A DNA stretch of 64,000 nucleotides from Burkholderia anthina (GTDB taxonomy: Bacteria > Pseudomonadota > Gammaproteobacteria > Burkholderiales > Burkholderiaceae). The notes beneath the pieces were generated by a model. It made no database searches. It was not told where the DNA came from and was given only the letters and a program-made list of their open reading frames with translations. Positions 33,559 through 43,069 of this stretch are shown one piece after another. The DNA is taken from NCBI RefSeq assembly GCF_902498995.1, contig NZ_CABVLY010000004.1, positions 62,001-126,000 of the forward strand. Direction: 5' to 3'. The position numbers and the translations under genes are program-made. Each line of letters begins with the position of its first letter. The first letter of the stretch is position 1.

Positions 33559-34518
33559 TCACTGAAAGTGATGCACGTAGCGCAGCACCATCCGCGTGCC
33601 CTGCGGCCGGTTGCGCGCATAGACCTCGAAATACGCGTTGAACAGCAGGTGATCCTGCGGCGAGAAGCTGACCATCGCGCCGGGCCCGATCGCGAGCACG
33701 GCTTCCCGCGTGCCCGATACGTCCTGCCCGTTCGCCTTCATGTCGGTGGTCTGGCGCAGCCAGTAGCCGTTGAGCCCCAGCCGCAGGCCGGGCCGCACCT
33801 CGTACTCGGTCGCGAAGTTCGCATGCACGGCCTGGCCGGCCTGCGTCGAGCTCACGTCGGACCCGAGCGCGCTCGCCGGTTCATGGTTGGTCGCATTCCA
33901 CAGATAGTGCAGCCGCCATGACACGGTCCACTTCGGCGTGACCCAGAACGTCGCGGCCCAGTACGGATCGAACGACCAGAAATGACTGCCCGGATTGATC
34001 GCGCGGGCCGGATCGTAGGCGCCGGTCGGCGCGATGAACTGGAACTCCACGCGCTGCGCAAAGCGCGGCCCCTGCGAGCCCATGACCGGATCGAACTGGA
34101 TGAACGGGCCGACGAGCAGGTCGCCGAACCCGGCGCGCGAATTCAGCGCGACGTTGCCGATCCCGTCGTTGGTATGCACGGACGCCACCCACGGCAGGAT
34201 CACGTCGAGCCCCGGATGCATGCCGCGGAACGTCAGCGGCGACTGGTAGACGAGCTGGCTCAGCCCGGCGAACAGATCGATGTCCTGCTTCGGCAGCCCG
34301 GCCTTGTTGCCCGCGTTGTCGTTGACGCGGCCGGCCGTGTAGTACTCGAAGTACTGCGTGCCGTACCAGCCGGAGCCGGCCGGCGGCATCCCGTCGAGAA
34401 AACTCGTCATCCCCAGGTTGACCGACGGCAGGTCGGTCGCATGGGCCGGTGCCTGGCCGGCGATGCCGGCGAACACGAGGCCCGCGATCGCGAGCAGGCG
34501 AGAGCTGCATTTCTTCAT
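33559..34518 (-). CDS. Outer-membrane channel of the phenol-degradation MetA type
   Basis: 319 aa. The start follows a perfect AGGAGG with 5-bp spacing. 'MKKCSSRLLAIAGLVFAGIAGQAPAHATDLPS' is a signal peptide. The mature chain is a beta-barrel with 'YFEYYTAGRVNDNAG', 'DVILPWVASVHTNDGIGNVALNSRAGFGDLLVGPFIQFDP' and 'FNAYFEVYARNRPQGTRMVLRYVHHFQ', typical of the Phenol_MetA_deg/SphA-like family that accompanies aromatic-degradation operons and is thought to admit hydrophobic substrates. It follows the flavin reductase by about 45 bp and is the last gene of the indole-type cluster, where it probably serves as the substrate uptake channel. Confidence 0.8.
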   Translation of the reverse strand: MKKCSSRLLAIAGLVFAGIAGQAPAHATDLPSVNLGMTSFLDGMPPAGSGWYGTQYFEYYTAGRVNDNAGNKAGLPKQDIDLFAGLSQLVYQSPLTFRGMHPGLDVILPWVASVHTNDGIGNVALNSRAGFGDLLVGPFIQFDPVMGSQGPRFAQRVEFQFIAPTGAYDPARAINPGSHFWSFDPYWAATFWVTPKWTVSWRLHYLWNATNHEPASALGSDVSSTQAGQAVHANFATEYEVRPGLRLGLNGYWLRQTTDMKANGQDVSGTREAVLAIGPGAMVSFSPQDHLLFNAYFEVYARNRPQGTRMVLRYVHHFQ

Positions 34519-34563
34519 CACCACCTCCTGGCTATTTATTTGTATAACTAATCAAAACGCGCG

Positions 34564-35079
34564 TTAAAGATCGGGATGATCCGAGATCGCCCGATACTGG
34601 CCCGCATGGAAGACGAGCGGCGGCTTGCGGAACACGTCGAGCTGCTCGATTCGGCCGATGAACAGCAGGTGATCGCCGCCTTCGTAATGGCCGACGTGAC
34701 GGCACACGAAACGCGCGCTCGCGCCGTCGAGGCACGGCACGCCGCCCGAATCCGCGTCCACGTGCGGCACGCCGTCGAACTTGTCGGCGCTCGGGGTCGC
34801 GAAGCGGCGCGACAGCGCGATCTGGTCGTGCGCGAGAACGTTGATCGCGAAGTGCGTGGCCGCCACGAAATCCGGGCGGCTCGGCGCGAGCTTGCGCAGG
34901 CTCCACAGCACGAGCGGCGGGTCGAGCGACAGCGACGAGAACGAGTTGGCGGTGAGGCCGACCTTGCGTCCGTCGGCGGCGCGCGTGGTGATCACGGTGA
35001 CACCGGTCGGAAACTGCCCGAAGGCGGCCCGCAATTGCATCGGGTCGATGGCGGGATGGCCGGAAGCGGTCGTCATCAT
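34564..35079 (-). CDS. Flavin reductase of the two-component indole/styrene oxygenase
   Basis: 171 aa. 'LRAAFGQFPTGVTVITTRAADGRKVGLTANSFSSLSLDPPLVLWSLRK' and 'FAINVLAHDQIALSRRFA', then 'HVGHYEGGDHLLFIGRIEQL' are the flavin-reductase-like (HpaC/StyB) signature. These enzymes reduce free FAD or FMN with NAD(P)H and supply it to a separate oxygenase. The start ATG overlaps the oxygenase stop by four bases (ATGA), and this tight coupling identifies the partner. In iif/ind indole operons the equivalent gene is iifD/indB. Confidence 0.85.
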   Translation of the reverse strand: MMTTASGHPAIDPMQLRAAFGQFPTGVTVITTRAADGRKVGLTANSFSSLSLDPPLVLWSLRKLAPSRPDFVAATHFAINVLAHDQIALSRRFATPSADKFDGVPHVDADSGGVPCLDGASARFVCRHVGHYEGGDHLLFIGRIEQLDVFRKPPLVFHAGQYRAISDHPDL

Positions 35080-36323
35080 CGCGCCTGCTCCGCACGTGCG
35101 GCGTGCTCGCGGATCAGCGCGGCGCAGGCCGATGGATCGAACCACCACGGCGAGAACCGGCGCGGATCGTCGAAGCCGTCGACGATCGTCCGGGCGAGCG
35201 ACGGCAACTGGCCGGCCGCGCCGAGCAGTTCGAGCACGTGCGGCGGCGGCGGGGTCAGCAGCGAGTTGGTCCAGCGCACGACGTGCTGCGCATAGGCCCA
35301 GTAACGTTCGAACGTCTCGTGCATCCAGCCTTCGTCGAACGGCGCCGCCTCGCGCGCGAGGATCGCGTCGCCATACACCTTCGCGCACTTGGCCGCATTG
35401 TTCGAACCCTGGCCGGTGATCGGATCGTTGACGACCACCGCATCGGCCATGCCGAACACGGTGCGGCCCGACGGCAGGCGGAAGAACGGCTTGCGCACCG
35501 TCGGCGTGAAGCGCCCGGACAGCGTGCCGTTCGGGTCGGTGAGCTCGACGTCGCGGCAGCGCTCGAATTCCCACGGCACGTACTGCTGCAGGAACGACAG
35601 GCTCCGGTCGAGATGCTGCTCCGGCGTCTTCACGTCGGCCCAGCAGTCGAGCGGGCCGCCGGGGATGCCTTCGAACACCATGATCTCGCACGGGCCGGTC
35701 GTGGTCAGCGCGGGGAACACGAAGTATTCGCCGATGCCCGGCAGCAGGTTGAAGCGCACGCGCGAATACGGCTGGCTCGGCGTCATGCCCTTCACGTAGG
35801 TGAGGGCCAGCGCGCGCTGCGGGCGCTCGAACGCGCTGCGCGCGTCGTCGCGGCCGAGCAGGTTGACGATCTCGCCCTTGCCGGCGGCGAGCAGTACGAG
35901 ATCGTGGCTGCGCGCCAACTCCTCGAGCTCGGGCACGCCGACGTCGCAGATGCGCACGTCCGCGCCGCGCCGCCCGATCGCGTCGAGCCAGTCGGCCATC
36001 TTCACGCGCTGGTCGACGGACTGTGCGTAGCGGGTCAGGCGCGACGACCAGTCGATCGCCTTGCGGCCGTTGCCGTCCGGATGCGGCACCGCGATGCCGA
36101 TGCCGTTGACGGACGGGCACGCCTCTTCCCATTCGTTCAGGCCGAGGTCGCGCTCGATCTGCAACGCGGTATGGAACATGCACTGGCTCGACATGACCTT
36201 GCCGGCGCGGATCTGCTCCGCGTCGCGGTTGGTCGCGAGCGTGACGTGATAACCCTGGTCGAGCAGCGTGAAGGCGAGTTGCAGGCCGGACTGGCCTGCA
36301 CCGACGATGGCGATGCGTTTCAT
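35076..36323 (-). CDS. StyA-like FAD monooxygenase, probable indole oxygenase
   Basis: 415 aa, the length of StyA. An N-terminal Rossmann motif 'RIAIVGAGQSGLQLAFTLLDQGYHVTL' (GAGQSG, residues 8-13) and 'RAGKVMSSQCMFHTALQIERDLGLN' are characteristic of the styrene/indole monooxygenase oxygenase subunit, as is 'MADAVVVNDPITGQGSNNAAKCAKVYGDAIL'. StyA-type enzymes use reduced FAD from the paired reductase to epoxidise styrene or the indole 2,3-bond. Neighbours (a SDR, a DLH/SnoaL fusion and AraC) match the order of the iifABCD indole-degradation operon rather than a styrene pathway, since no StyC or StyD isomerase or aldehyde dehydrogenase follows. Indole is thus the favoured substrate. Confidence 0.82.
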   Translation of the reverse strand: MKRIAIVGAGQSGLQLAFTLLDQGYHVTLATNRDAEQIRAGKVMSSQCMFHTALQIERDLGLNEWEEACPSVNGIGIAVPHPDGNGRKAIDWSSRLTRYAQSVDQRVKMADWLDAIGRRGADVRICDVGVPELEELARSHDLVLLAAGKGEIVNLLGRDDARSAFERPQRALALTYVKGMTPSQPYSRVRFNLLPGIGEYFVFPALTTTGPCEIMVFEGIPGGPLDCWADVKTPEQHLDRSLSFLQQYVPWEFERCRDVELTDPNGTLSGRFTPTVRKPFFRLPSGRTVFGMADAVVVNDPITGQGSNNAAKCAKVYGDAILAREAAPFDEGWMHETFERYWAYAQHVVRWTNSLLTPPPPHVLELLGAAGQLPSLARTIVDGFDDPRRFSPWWFDPSACAALIREHAARAEQAR

Positions 36324-36388
36324 GATGAAAATCCTTGGTAGAACGAATTACATGGGGCGGAACGTGAACCGCGAGATGGGGCTGGCGG

Positions 36389-37177
36389 CTATTCCGCCAG
36401 GCGCGGAATAGCCGGTACGGCCTGTTCGGGGCCCATCGCGGAGTAACCGCCATCCACCGCATAGTCGGCGCCGGTCACGAAGCTCGCCGCGTCGCTGCAC
36501 AGGAACGTGACGACCTGCGCGACTTCCGACGGGTCGCCGACGCGCCCGAGCAGGTGAAACGGCGCGGCCACGCGATCGGTTTTCGCGCGGTCGCCGTGCG
36601 TCATCTCGTCCATCACGCGCGACCACGTCCACCCCGGCGACACCGAATTCACGCGAATCCGGTCGGCGGCCAGATCCATCGCCATGCTGCGGGTGAGCTG
36701 GCGCATCGCGGCCTTCGACGTCGGGTACAGCCAGCGGCCGGTTTGCGCGCATTGCGCGGAGATCGAGCTGAAATTCACGATCGCGCCGCCGCCGCGGCGC
36801 GTCAGGTACGGATGCACGGCTTTCGCCATCATCGCCGCCGAGACGACGTTGACGTCCATCGCGGCGAGCCAGTCGTTGCGCGTGGCCTGGATGCCGTTGT
36901 CGACGTAGCTGCATGCGAGGTTGATCAGCAGGTCGACCGCGCCGAAGCGCTCGGCGACGGCCGATACCGCGTGTTCGATCGCACGGTCGTCGGTGATGTC
37001 GGTCGCGACGAACATCCCGCGCTCGCCGAGGGAAGCGGCGACGCGCGCGCCGTTCTGCGCATCGAGATCGAGGATCGCGACGCACGCGCCGGCGCGGCTC
37101 AGGTCCTGCGCGACGGCGGCGCCGATCAGCGTGGCGCCGCCGGTGACGATGGCGACTTTGCCAGCAAGGGTTGTCAT
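36389..37177 (-). CDS. Short-chain dehydrogenase, IifB-like
   Basis: 262 aa, classical SDR. 'KVAIVTGGATLIGAAVAQDLSRAGACVAILDLD' is the NAD-binding TGxxxxxG segment (with a small variation), 'NFSSISAQCAQTGRWLYPTSKAAMRQLTRSMAMDLA' holds Ser, the Y-x-T-S-K catalytic pair, and 'RVNSVSPGWTWSRVMDEMTHGDRAKT' is the usual substrate loop. 'LINLACSYVDNGIQATRNDWLAAMDVNVV' replaces the common NNAG by NLAC. In the indole pathway the SDR oxidises the dihydroxyindoline made by the oxygenase to 3-hydroxyindolin-2-one. Assignment to that step is from operon order. It lies 48 bp after the DLH fusion gene. Confidence 0.8.
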   Translation of the reverse strand: MTTLAGKVAIVTGGATLIGAAVAQDLSRAGACVAILDLDAQNGARVAASLGERGMFVATDITDDRAIEHAVSAVAERFGAVDLLINLACSYVDNGIQATRNDWLAAMDVNVVSAAMMAKAVHPYLTRRGGGAIVNFSSISAQCAQTGRWLYPTSKAAMRQLTRSMAMDLAADRIRVNSVSPGWTWSRVMDEMTHGDRAKTDRVAAPFHLLGRVGDPSEVAQVVTFLCSDAASFVTGADYAVDGGYSAMGPEQAVPAIPRLAE

Positions 37178-37225
37178 GGAGTGTCTCCTGATGCTTGTGT
37201 GTCGTCGGTTGAGGGCGGTGCGCGT

Positions 37226-38473
37226 TCAGCCTGCGTCGGGCGATTGCGCGCTGTCGCGCCAGCGGCCCATCAGCCCGTTCGACGGCACGGTTTCGTCGAG
37301 CAGCTTGCGCGCCGTTTCGACGCCGGCGACGGGCAGGCCGGCCGTGTCGAGCAGGCCGATCTGCACGAGCACGCTCGCCTGATCCCAGTAGATGTGTTCG
37401 TGATAGAGCTTGTCGCCGCGAAACTTGACGATCGCGACGAGCGGGATCTCGACGCGCTTGCCGGTCGGCGCGACGCCGGGCAGCATCCAGTCGATCTCGG
37501 TCGTGTGCGTGAAGCAGAACAGCAGTTCGTCGACGATCTGGCTCGCGCCGACCGTGCGCGAGATCGGCGTGATCGTCGTGTCGGGCGGATTCGCATGCAC
37601 GAAGTGATGCGTGTAGAAGCGCTTGAGTTCGTCGTAGCCGACGCCGCCCGTCAGCGTCGGGATGTGGTTCACGTAAGGTTGCGCGACCATCGTGGCCATC
37701 GTCGCGTCGACGTTGCGCGTGTCGAATTCGTGCCGCAGGTGTTCTTCCCACAGTGCGGACAGATCGTAATGCGGGCCGAGCGCCGCGCGGAATGCGGCAA
37801 TCGCGCGCTGGTGCGCCATCACCGAAGCCGCCTTGTCGAAATGATAGCCGCCGATGCGCGCGAATGCGTGGTCGACGCCCGGGTAGACATACACTTCGAC
37901 GCCGTCGCGGCCGGACAGCGCGGCGACGATGCGCTGCTGCGCGTCGGGCGGGCAGAAGCGGTCCTGCGCGGCGATCTGCAGCACGAGCCGCCCGCGCAGG
38001 TGCGACGCTTCGTCGAGCGCGTGCTCGATCCCGACGCCGTAATAGCTGACCGCGGCGGCCACGCCCGGCAGCCGGCACGCGGCCAGGTACGCGAGCTTGC
38101 CGCCGAGGCAGTAGCCGAGCACGCCGGCCTGGCCGGTGCATTCGGGGCGCTGCGTGAGCACGGCGAGCGCCGCGCCGATGTCCTCGACCCCGCTGTTTTC
38201 GTCGTACTCGCGGTACAGCGCCATCGCGCGCTCGAAGTCGGCGGCGGAGTCGCCCAGCTCGATGCCGGGGGACTGGCGCCAGAACAGGTCGGGCACGAGC
38301 ACCGTGTAGCCTTCTTCCGCGTAATAGTCGGCCACGTCCCGCATCGTCGCGTTCGCGCCGAAGATCTCGTGGCACAGCACGATGCCGGGCCCCTTGCCGG
38401 CGGCCGGCACGCTCAGGTAGGCGCGAAACGTGCCGCCGTCCGGCGACATGATCTCGATGTGATGTCCTTTCAT
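37226..38473 (-). CDS. Dienelactone-hydrolase/SnoaL-like fusion protein, IifA-like
   Basis: 415 aa in two domains. Residues 1-235 are a dienelactone-hydrolase fold with nucleophile Cys122 in 'GYCLGGK', Asp171 in 'AQDRF' and His202 in 'GVDHAF'. Residues 250-400 are an NTF2/SnoaL-like domain ('ATMVAQPYVNHIPTLTGGVGYDELKRFYTHHFV', 'EIDWMLPGVAPTGKRVEIPLVAIVKF', 'KLYHEHIYWDQASVLVQIGLLD'). The ATG at 38473 follows 'ggaggg' with 4-bp spacing. In known indole operons the first gene (iifA) encodes a cofactor-independent oxygenase that turns 3-hydroxyindolin-2-one into anthranilate; from memory it has this two-domain build. The role here is by analogy. Confidence 0.7.
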   Translation of the reverse strand: MKGHHIEIMSPDGGTFRAYLSVPAAGKGPGIVLCHEIFGANATMRDVADYYAEEGYTVLVPDLFWRQSPGIELGDSAADFERAMALYREYDENSGVEDIGAALAVLTQRPECTGQAGVLGYCLGGKLAYLAACRLPGVAAAVSYYGVGIEHALDEASHLRGRLVLQIAAQDRFCPPDAQQRIVAALSGRDGVEVYVYPGVDHAFARIGGYHFDKAASVMAHQRAIAAFRAALGPHYDLSALWEEHLRHEFDTRNVDATMATMVAQPYVNHIPTLTGGVGYDELKRFYTHHFVHANPPDTTITPISRTVGASQIVDELLFCFTHTTEIDWMLPGVAPTGKRVEIPLVAIVKFRGDKLYHEHIYWDQASVLVQIGLLDTAGLPVAGVETARKLLDETVPSNGLMGRWRDSAQSPDAG

Positions 38474-38827
38474 GTGTCCCTCCATTCTGTTCGTGGCTTG
38501 CATGGCCCCAGTATTGGCGGACGAAACGCGCGCTTCTATCCGCTTTCTTCGGCCGGTATCCGCGAATTCCGGAAACCTGCGGTTCGGCCTGCCGCGCCGG
38601 GGCCGGAACGCGGCGCACTGCGGGTATGTGCGGATGCGGAAGTCCCGTACAGTTTTCTACGATGCGCGAACGGTCCGCTTCTTGCATGAGGTACGCAGGG
38701 CTTGCGTAGTGTAACGAGGCGGACTGTCCGGATACTCCGGGCGCTATCCGGATCGTGCGGGCGCATTCCCGGGAATCGGGAATGCGCGCACAGCGCAAGT
38801 GCGATCGAGCACGACGGGAGAACATCG
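38474..38827. other. Divergent promoter region of the indole-type cluster
   Basis: About 350 bp between the leftward catabolic genes and the rightward AraC gene. It includes an AT-richer part near 38645-38720 ('gtacagttttctacgatgcg', 'tgcgtagtgtaacg') where promoters are likely. I see no gene. Confidence 0.4.
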
Positions 38828-39853
38828 ATGGGGCAATTTTCCGGAACGGGCTGGCTGGGTGACGCCGCCTGTTTCAATCGCGACACGCTGCTGCTGCAGT
38901 CGAACGATCTCGACGAGGTGCGCGCGCGCGTGGCGGATGTGTTCAAGCCGCATCGACTCACGCTGACCGGCGATTCGCGCGCGCTGCACAGCCGCATGCA
39001 CCATGCGCGCTGGGGCAATCTGTCATTGAATCTGCTCGACTACGGCGGCGAGGTATCGATCGAACCGGGGCCGCTCGAGCATTTCTATCTGTTGCAGATG
39101 CCGCTGCGCGGCGATGCGGAGATCGAGTGCGGCGCCACGCGCTTCGTGTCGTCGCCCGACACCGCGTCGCTGCTGTCGCCGACGTTGTCGCTGCGGATGC
39201 GGTGGGGCGAGGCGTGCCCGCAAGCGATCCTGCGCATCGAGCGCGAGGTGATGGAGCGGCATGCACAGCGGCATTTCGGCGACGACCGGCGCGTGCCGGT
39301 CGAGTTCGAGCCGGCATTCGGCTTGTCTTCGCCGCAGGGTGCGTGCCTCGCGCAAATGCTGCCGATGCTGGCCGACGCGATCGCAACCGACGGGCATCCG
39401 CTGCGTCATCCGCTCGCGTTCGAGCAGCTCGAATCGACGCTGCTGAACCTGTTGCTGTACGGCCATCCGAATACCGCGCGCAACGGCATGCGCCCCGCGC
39501 CGGCGCCGCTCGCGCCGTTCTATGTGCGGCGCGTCGAGGAGTACGTCCGTGCGCATCTCGACGAACCGCTGACGATCGAACGGCTCGCCGAACTCGCCGG
39601 CGTCAGCCCGAGCACGCTGTTCGCGAGGTTCCGCAACCGTCACGGCATCACGCCGATGGCGTTCGTGCGCCAGTTGCGGCTGCAACGTGTGCGCGACGAA
39701 CTGCGCGACGACGCGACACCGGGGCTCGCGTCGGTGACGGACGTCGCACTGAAATGGGGGTTCGCGCACCTCGGGCGGTTCGCGATCGAATACAAGCGCG
39801 CGTTCGGGGAATCGCCGTCGGCGACGCTGAGAATGCGGCGCGTGCGCAACTGA
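38828..39853 (+). CDS. AraC-family activator of the indole-type cluster (IifR-like)
   Basis: 341 aa. The N-terminal 200 residues form an AraC_binding_2/cupin-like sensor ('FKPHRLTLTGDSRALHSRMHHARWGNLSLNLLDYGGEVSIEPGPLEHFYLLQMPL'), as in XylS/AlkN/FeaR-type activators of aromatic catabolism. The C-terminal AraC domain has 'EEYVRAHLDEPLTIERLAELAGVSPSTLFARFRNRHGITPMAFVRQLRLQRVRDEL' and 'VTDVALKWGFAHLGRFAIEYKRAFGESPSATLR'. The ATG at 38828 follows 'gggaga'. It is divergent from the catabolic genes, as iifR is in Acinetobacter, and probably activates them when the aromatic substrate is present. Confidence 0.88.
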   Translation: MGQFSGTGWLGDAACFNRDTLLLQSNDLDEVRARVADVFKPHRLTLTGDSRALHSRMHHARWGNLSLNLLDYGGEVSIEPGPLEHFYLLQMPLRGDAEIECGATRFVSSPDTASLLSPTLSLRMRWGEACPQAILRIEREVMERHAQRHFGDDRRVPVEFEPAFGLSSPQGACLAQMLPMLADAIATDGHPLRHPLAFEQLESTLLNLLLYGHPNTARNGMRPAPAPLAPFYVRRVEEYVRAHLDEPLTIERLAELAGVSPSTLFARFRNRHGITPMAFVRQLRLQRVRDELRDDATPGLASVTDVALKWGFAHLGRFAIEYKRAFGESPSATLRMRRVRN

Positions 39854-39913
39854 CGGCGGCAACGTCGACGCAGGCTCATGGCTGAAAGTGTGGCACACGC
39901 GTGAAGCGCGAGC

Positions 39914-39927
39914 TTGACGCAGATCAC
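39914..39927. promoter_or_regulatory. FNR/DNR-type box upstream of nnrS
   Basis: TTGACGCAGATCAC fits the FNR/DNR/NnrR consensus TTGAY-N4-RTCAA with one deviation in the last base. It is 100 bp upstream of nnrS, leaving room for a class II promoter at about -41.5. Control by low oxygen or nitric oxide is the usual pattern for nnrS. Confidence 0.6.
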
Positions 39928-40026
39928 GAACGCGGACGATGCCACCTCTGCGCGTAGGGGCACGCCCCATCGCACGCGTCACGGCGCTAGGATGAATGAC
40001 GTCATCCCCAGTCGCCGGAGACGCAC

Positions 40027-41220
40027 ATGAAAATCAGCGAACCGATGCGGGCACCCTCGACGCCCGATACGCTGCCGTTGCTGCAGCTCGGCCTGCGGCC
40101 GTTCTACCTGACCGGAGCCTTGTTCGCGAGCATCGCGATGGCCCTATGGCTCGCGGCCTGGCACGGGATGCCCGTCGCCGGCCGCACGGGTGCGATGACG
40201 GGCCTGATGTGGCACGTGCACGAGATGATCTTCGGCTTCGTCGCGGCGATCGTCGTCGGCTTCCTGCTGACCGCCGTGCGCGCCTGGACCTCGCGCGAGA
40301 CGCTGCGCGGCCCCGCGCTCGCGGCGCTGTGGCTGGGGTGGCTGGCCGGGCGCGTGCTCGTCTGGTCGGGGCCGCCGATGCTCGCGGCCGTCGTCGATTC
40401 GCTGTTCCTGCCGGTGACGGCGCTCGTGCTGCTGCGCGTGCTGATTGCCGCGCAGAACCGGCGCAACGTGTTCCTGCCGATCGCACTGCTGGCGTTCGGC
40501 GCGCTCAACGCGCTGTTCCATGCGTGCGTGATGACGGGGCGCCCGGATCTCGCGCTGCGCGCGGCCTATGCGGCGACGGGGCTGGTCGTGTTCTTCGTCG
40601 CGGTGATCACCGGCCGCATCGTGCCGATGTTCACGATGAATGCGATCCCCGGTTTCAAAATTCGCCGCTTCAGGATCGTGGATGCGCTCGCCGCGCCCGC
40701 GGTCGCATTCACGCTGTTCGCGGACGCGCTCGGCGCGCCGGGCACGCTGTTGATCGCCGCCGCGCTCGTCACCGCGCTGCTGCATGCATGGCGCCTTGCC
40801 GGATGGCATTCGTGGCGCGTCGGCAACCGGCCGATCGTGTGGATCCTGCACGTGTCCTGCCTGTGGATGCCGGTCGGGTTCGTGCTGCTCGCACTGTCGT
40901 TCGCGGGCGTGCTCGCGCATTCGCTGGCCGTGCACGCGCTGACCGTCGGTGCGATCGGCGGCGCGATCGTCGCGATGATCACCCGCACGGCGCTCGGCCA
41001 CACCGGGCGCATGCTCGTCGCGGGCCCGTGGGAGCAGCTGTGCTACTGGCTGGTGATCGGCGCGGGCGTCATCCGCGTGTTCGGGCCGCTCGTCCCGGGG
41101 GTGCCGTATGGCGTCTGGCTCGATGCGTCGGGGGCATGCTGGATCGTCGCGTTTCTCGCGTACACGGTGCACTACGCGCCGTTCCTGCTGGCGCCGCGCG
41201 CCGATGGTCGCCGGGATTGA
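40027..41220 (+). CDS. nnrS: NnrS-family multi-helix heme protein
   Basis: 397 aa with about twelve hydrophobic helices. 'LLQLGLRPFYLTGALFASIAM', 'MWHVHEMIFGFVAAIVVGFLLTAVRAWT' and 'VFFVAVITGRIVPMFTMNAIPG' are hallmark NnrS segments. The histidines of the HVHEM motif belong to the conserved set presumed to bind heme or copper. NnrS proteins protect against nitric-oxide stress in denitrifying and non-denitrifying bacteria and are normally under NO or anaerobic regulators, in agreement with the FNR-like box found upstream. It is a single-gene transcription unit with the start at 40027, and its neighbours have other functions. Confidence 0.88.
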   Translation: MKISEPMRAPSTPDTLPLLQLGLRPFYLTGALFASIAMALWLAAWHGMPVAGRTGAMTGLMWHVHEMIFGFVAAIVVGFLLTAVRAWTSRETLRGPALAALWLGWLAGRVLVWSGPPMLAAVVDSLFLPVTALVLLRVLIAAQNRRNVFLPIALLAFGALNALFHACVMTGRPDLALRAAYAATGLVVFFVAVITGRIVPMFTMNAIPGFKIRRFRIVDALAAPAVAFTLFADALGAPGTLLIAAALVTALLHAWRLAGWHSWRVGNRPIVWILHVSCLWMPVGFVLLALSFAGVLAHSLAVHALTVGAIGGAIVAMITRTALGHTGRMLVAGPWEQLCYWLVIGAGVIRVFGPLVPGVPYGVWLDASGACWIVAFLAYTVHYAPFLLAPRADGRRD

Positions 41221-41421
41221 CGACGGAGCGTCGCCGGTCAGGCAGAGGCGGGGAGAGCGGGTGCGGAGGACGTCGTGCGCCGGACGGCACGACGATGACC
41301 GTGATCGGCCCGAGCGAGGCGGGTGCGGACATGCAGCGCCGCCGGCCAGCGCGAGGGCTTGCCGGCGGCGTCACGCAAGGAGACCGGTTGCCGCGACCGG
41401 GCCGGCCTCGTTGCGCGTGTG

Positions 41422-42564
<1,143 letters not shown>

Positions 42565-42587
42565 TTACGTCGACGATTTCGCCTCGG

Positions 42588-42863
42588 TCAACGCAAGTAG
42601 GACCGAACGAGGGTGACGATTTCGTCGATCGATCCGGAAGCGGGCCGCGGGGCGTCCGCGAGCTGGGTGAATTCCTCGCGCAAGTGACTTTCCAGCACGT
42701 TGGCCATGACCCCGTTGATCGCGCCGCGGATGGCAGCCAGTTGCTGCAGGACCGGGCCACAGTCCGCGCCCTCCTCGAGCGCTTGCTCGAGCGCGTTCAG
42801 CTGCCCGCGAACGCGGCGCACGCGGGTCAAAACGCGTTTCTTTTCTTCGGGGGAATGCGGCAT
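42588..42863 (-). CDS. frmR: Formaldehyde-responsive repressor FrmR (CsoR/RcnR family)
   Basis: 91 aa. 'MPHSPEEKKRVLTRVRRVRGQLNALEQALEEGADCGPVLQQLAAIRGAINGVMANVLESHLREEF' is a full CsoR/RcnR/FrmR helical bundle. Pro2 and Cys35, the residues that formaldehyde crosslinks in FrmR, are both present, along with His60. It is followed by frmA, and a GC-centred palindrome lies 18 bp upstream of its start. Formaldehyde would release the repressor and allow frmRA expression. Confidence 0.9.
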   Translation of the reverse strand: MPHSPEEKKRVLTRVRRVRGQLNALEQALEEGADCGPVLQQLAAIRGAINGVMANVLESHLREEFTQLADAPRPASGSIDEIVTLVRSYLR

Positions 42864-42880
42864 GGTGTCGTGGCTTCCTG

Positions 42881-42897
42881 ATACTGGGGGGTAGTAT
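42881..42897. promoter_or_regulatory. FrmR operator
   Basis: ATACTGGGGGGTAGTAT: AT-rich inverted arms around a run of G, the arrangement typical of FrmR/RcnR operators, just upstream of frmR. It should overlap the promoter of the frmRA unit. Confidence 0.7.
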
Positions 42898-43069
42898 AGA
42901 ACAAGGCGGCGCGGAGGTATACGGGGGCGTTCCCGGGGCAGCGTGGCGGGCGCCGGCCGAAAAGGCGGCGGCCGGCCGGCAGGTACCGGCAGGTAACGGG
43001 CGGGTAGCCGCCGGCGCAACCGATGCGCGGTTTTTGCGGCGGCGCCGCCGTGGCCGGTGTCGTTCATCG

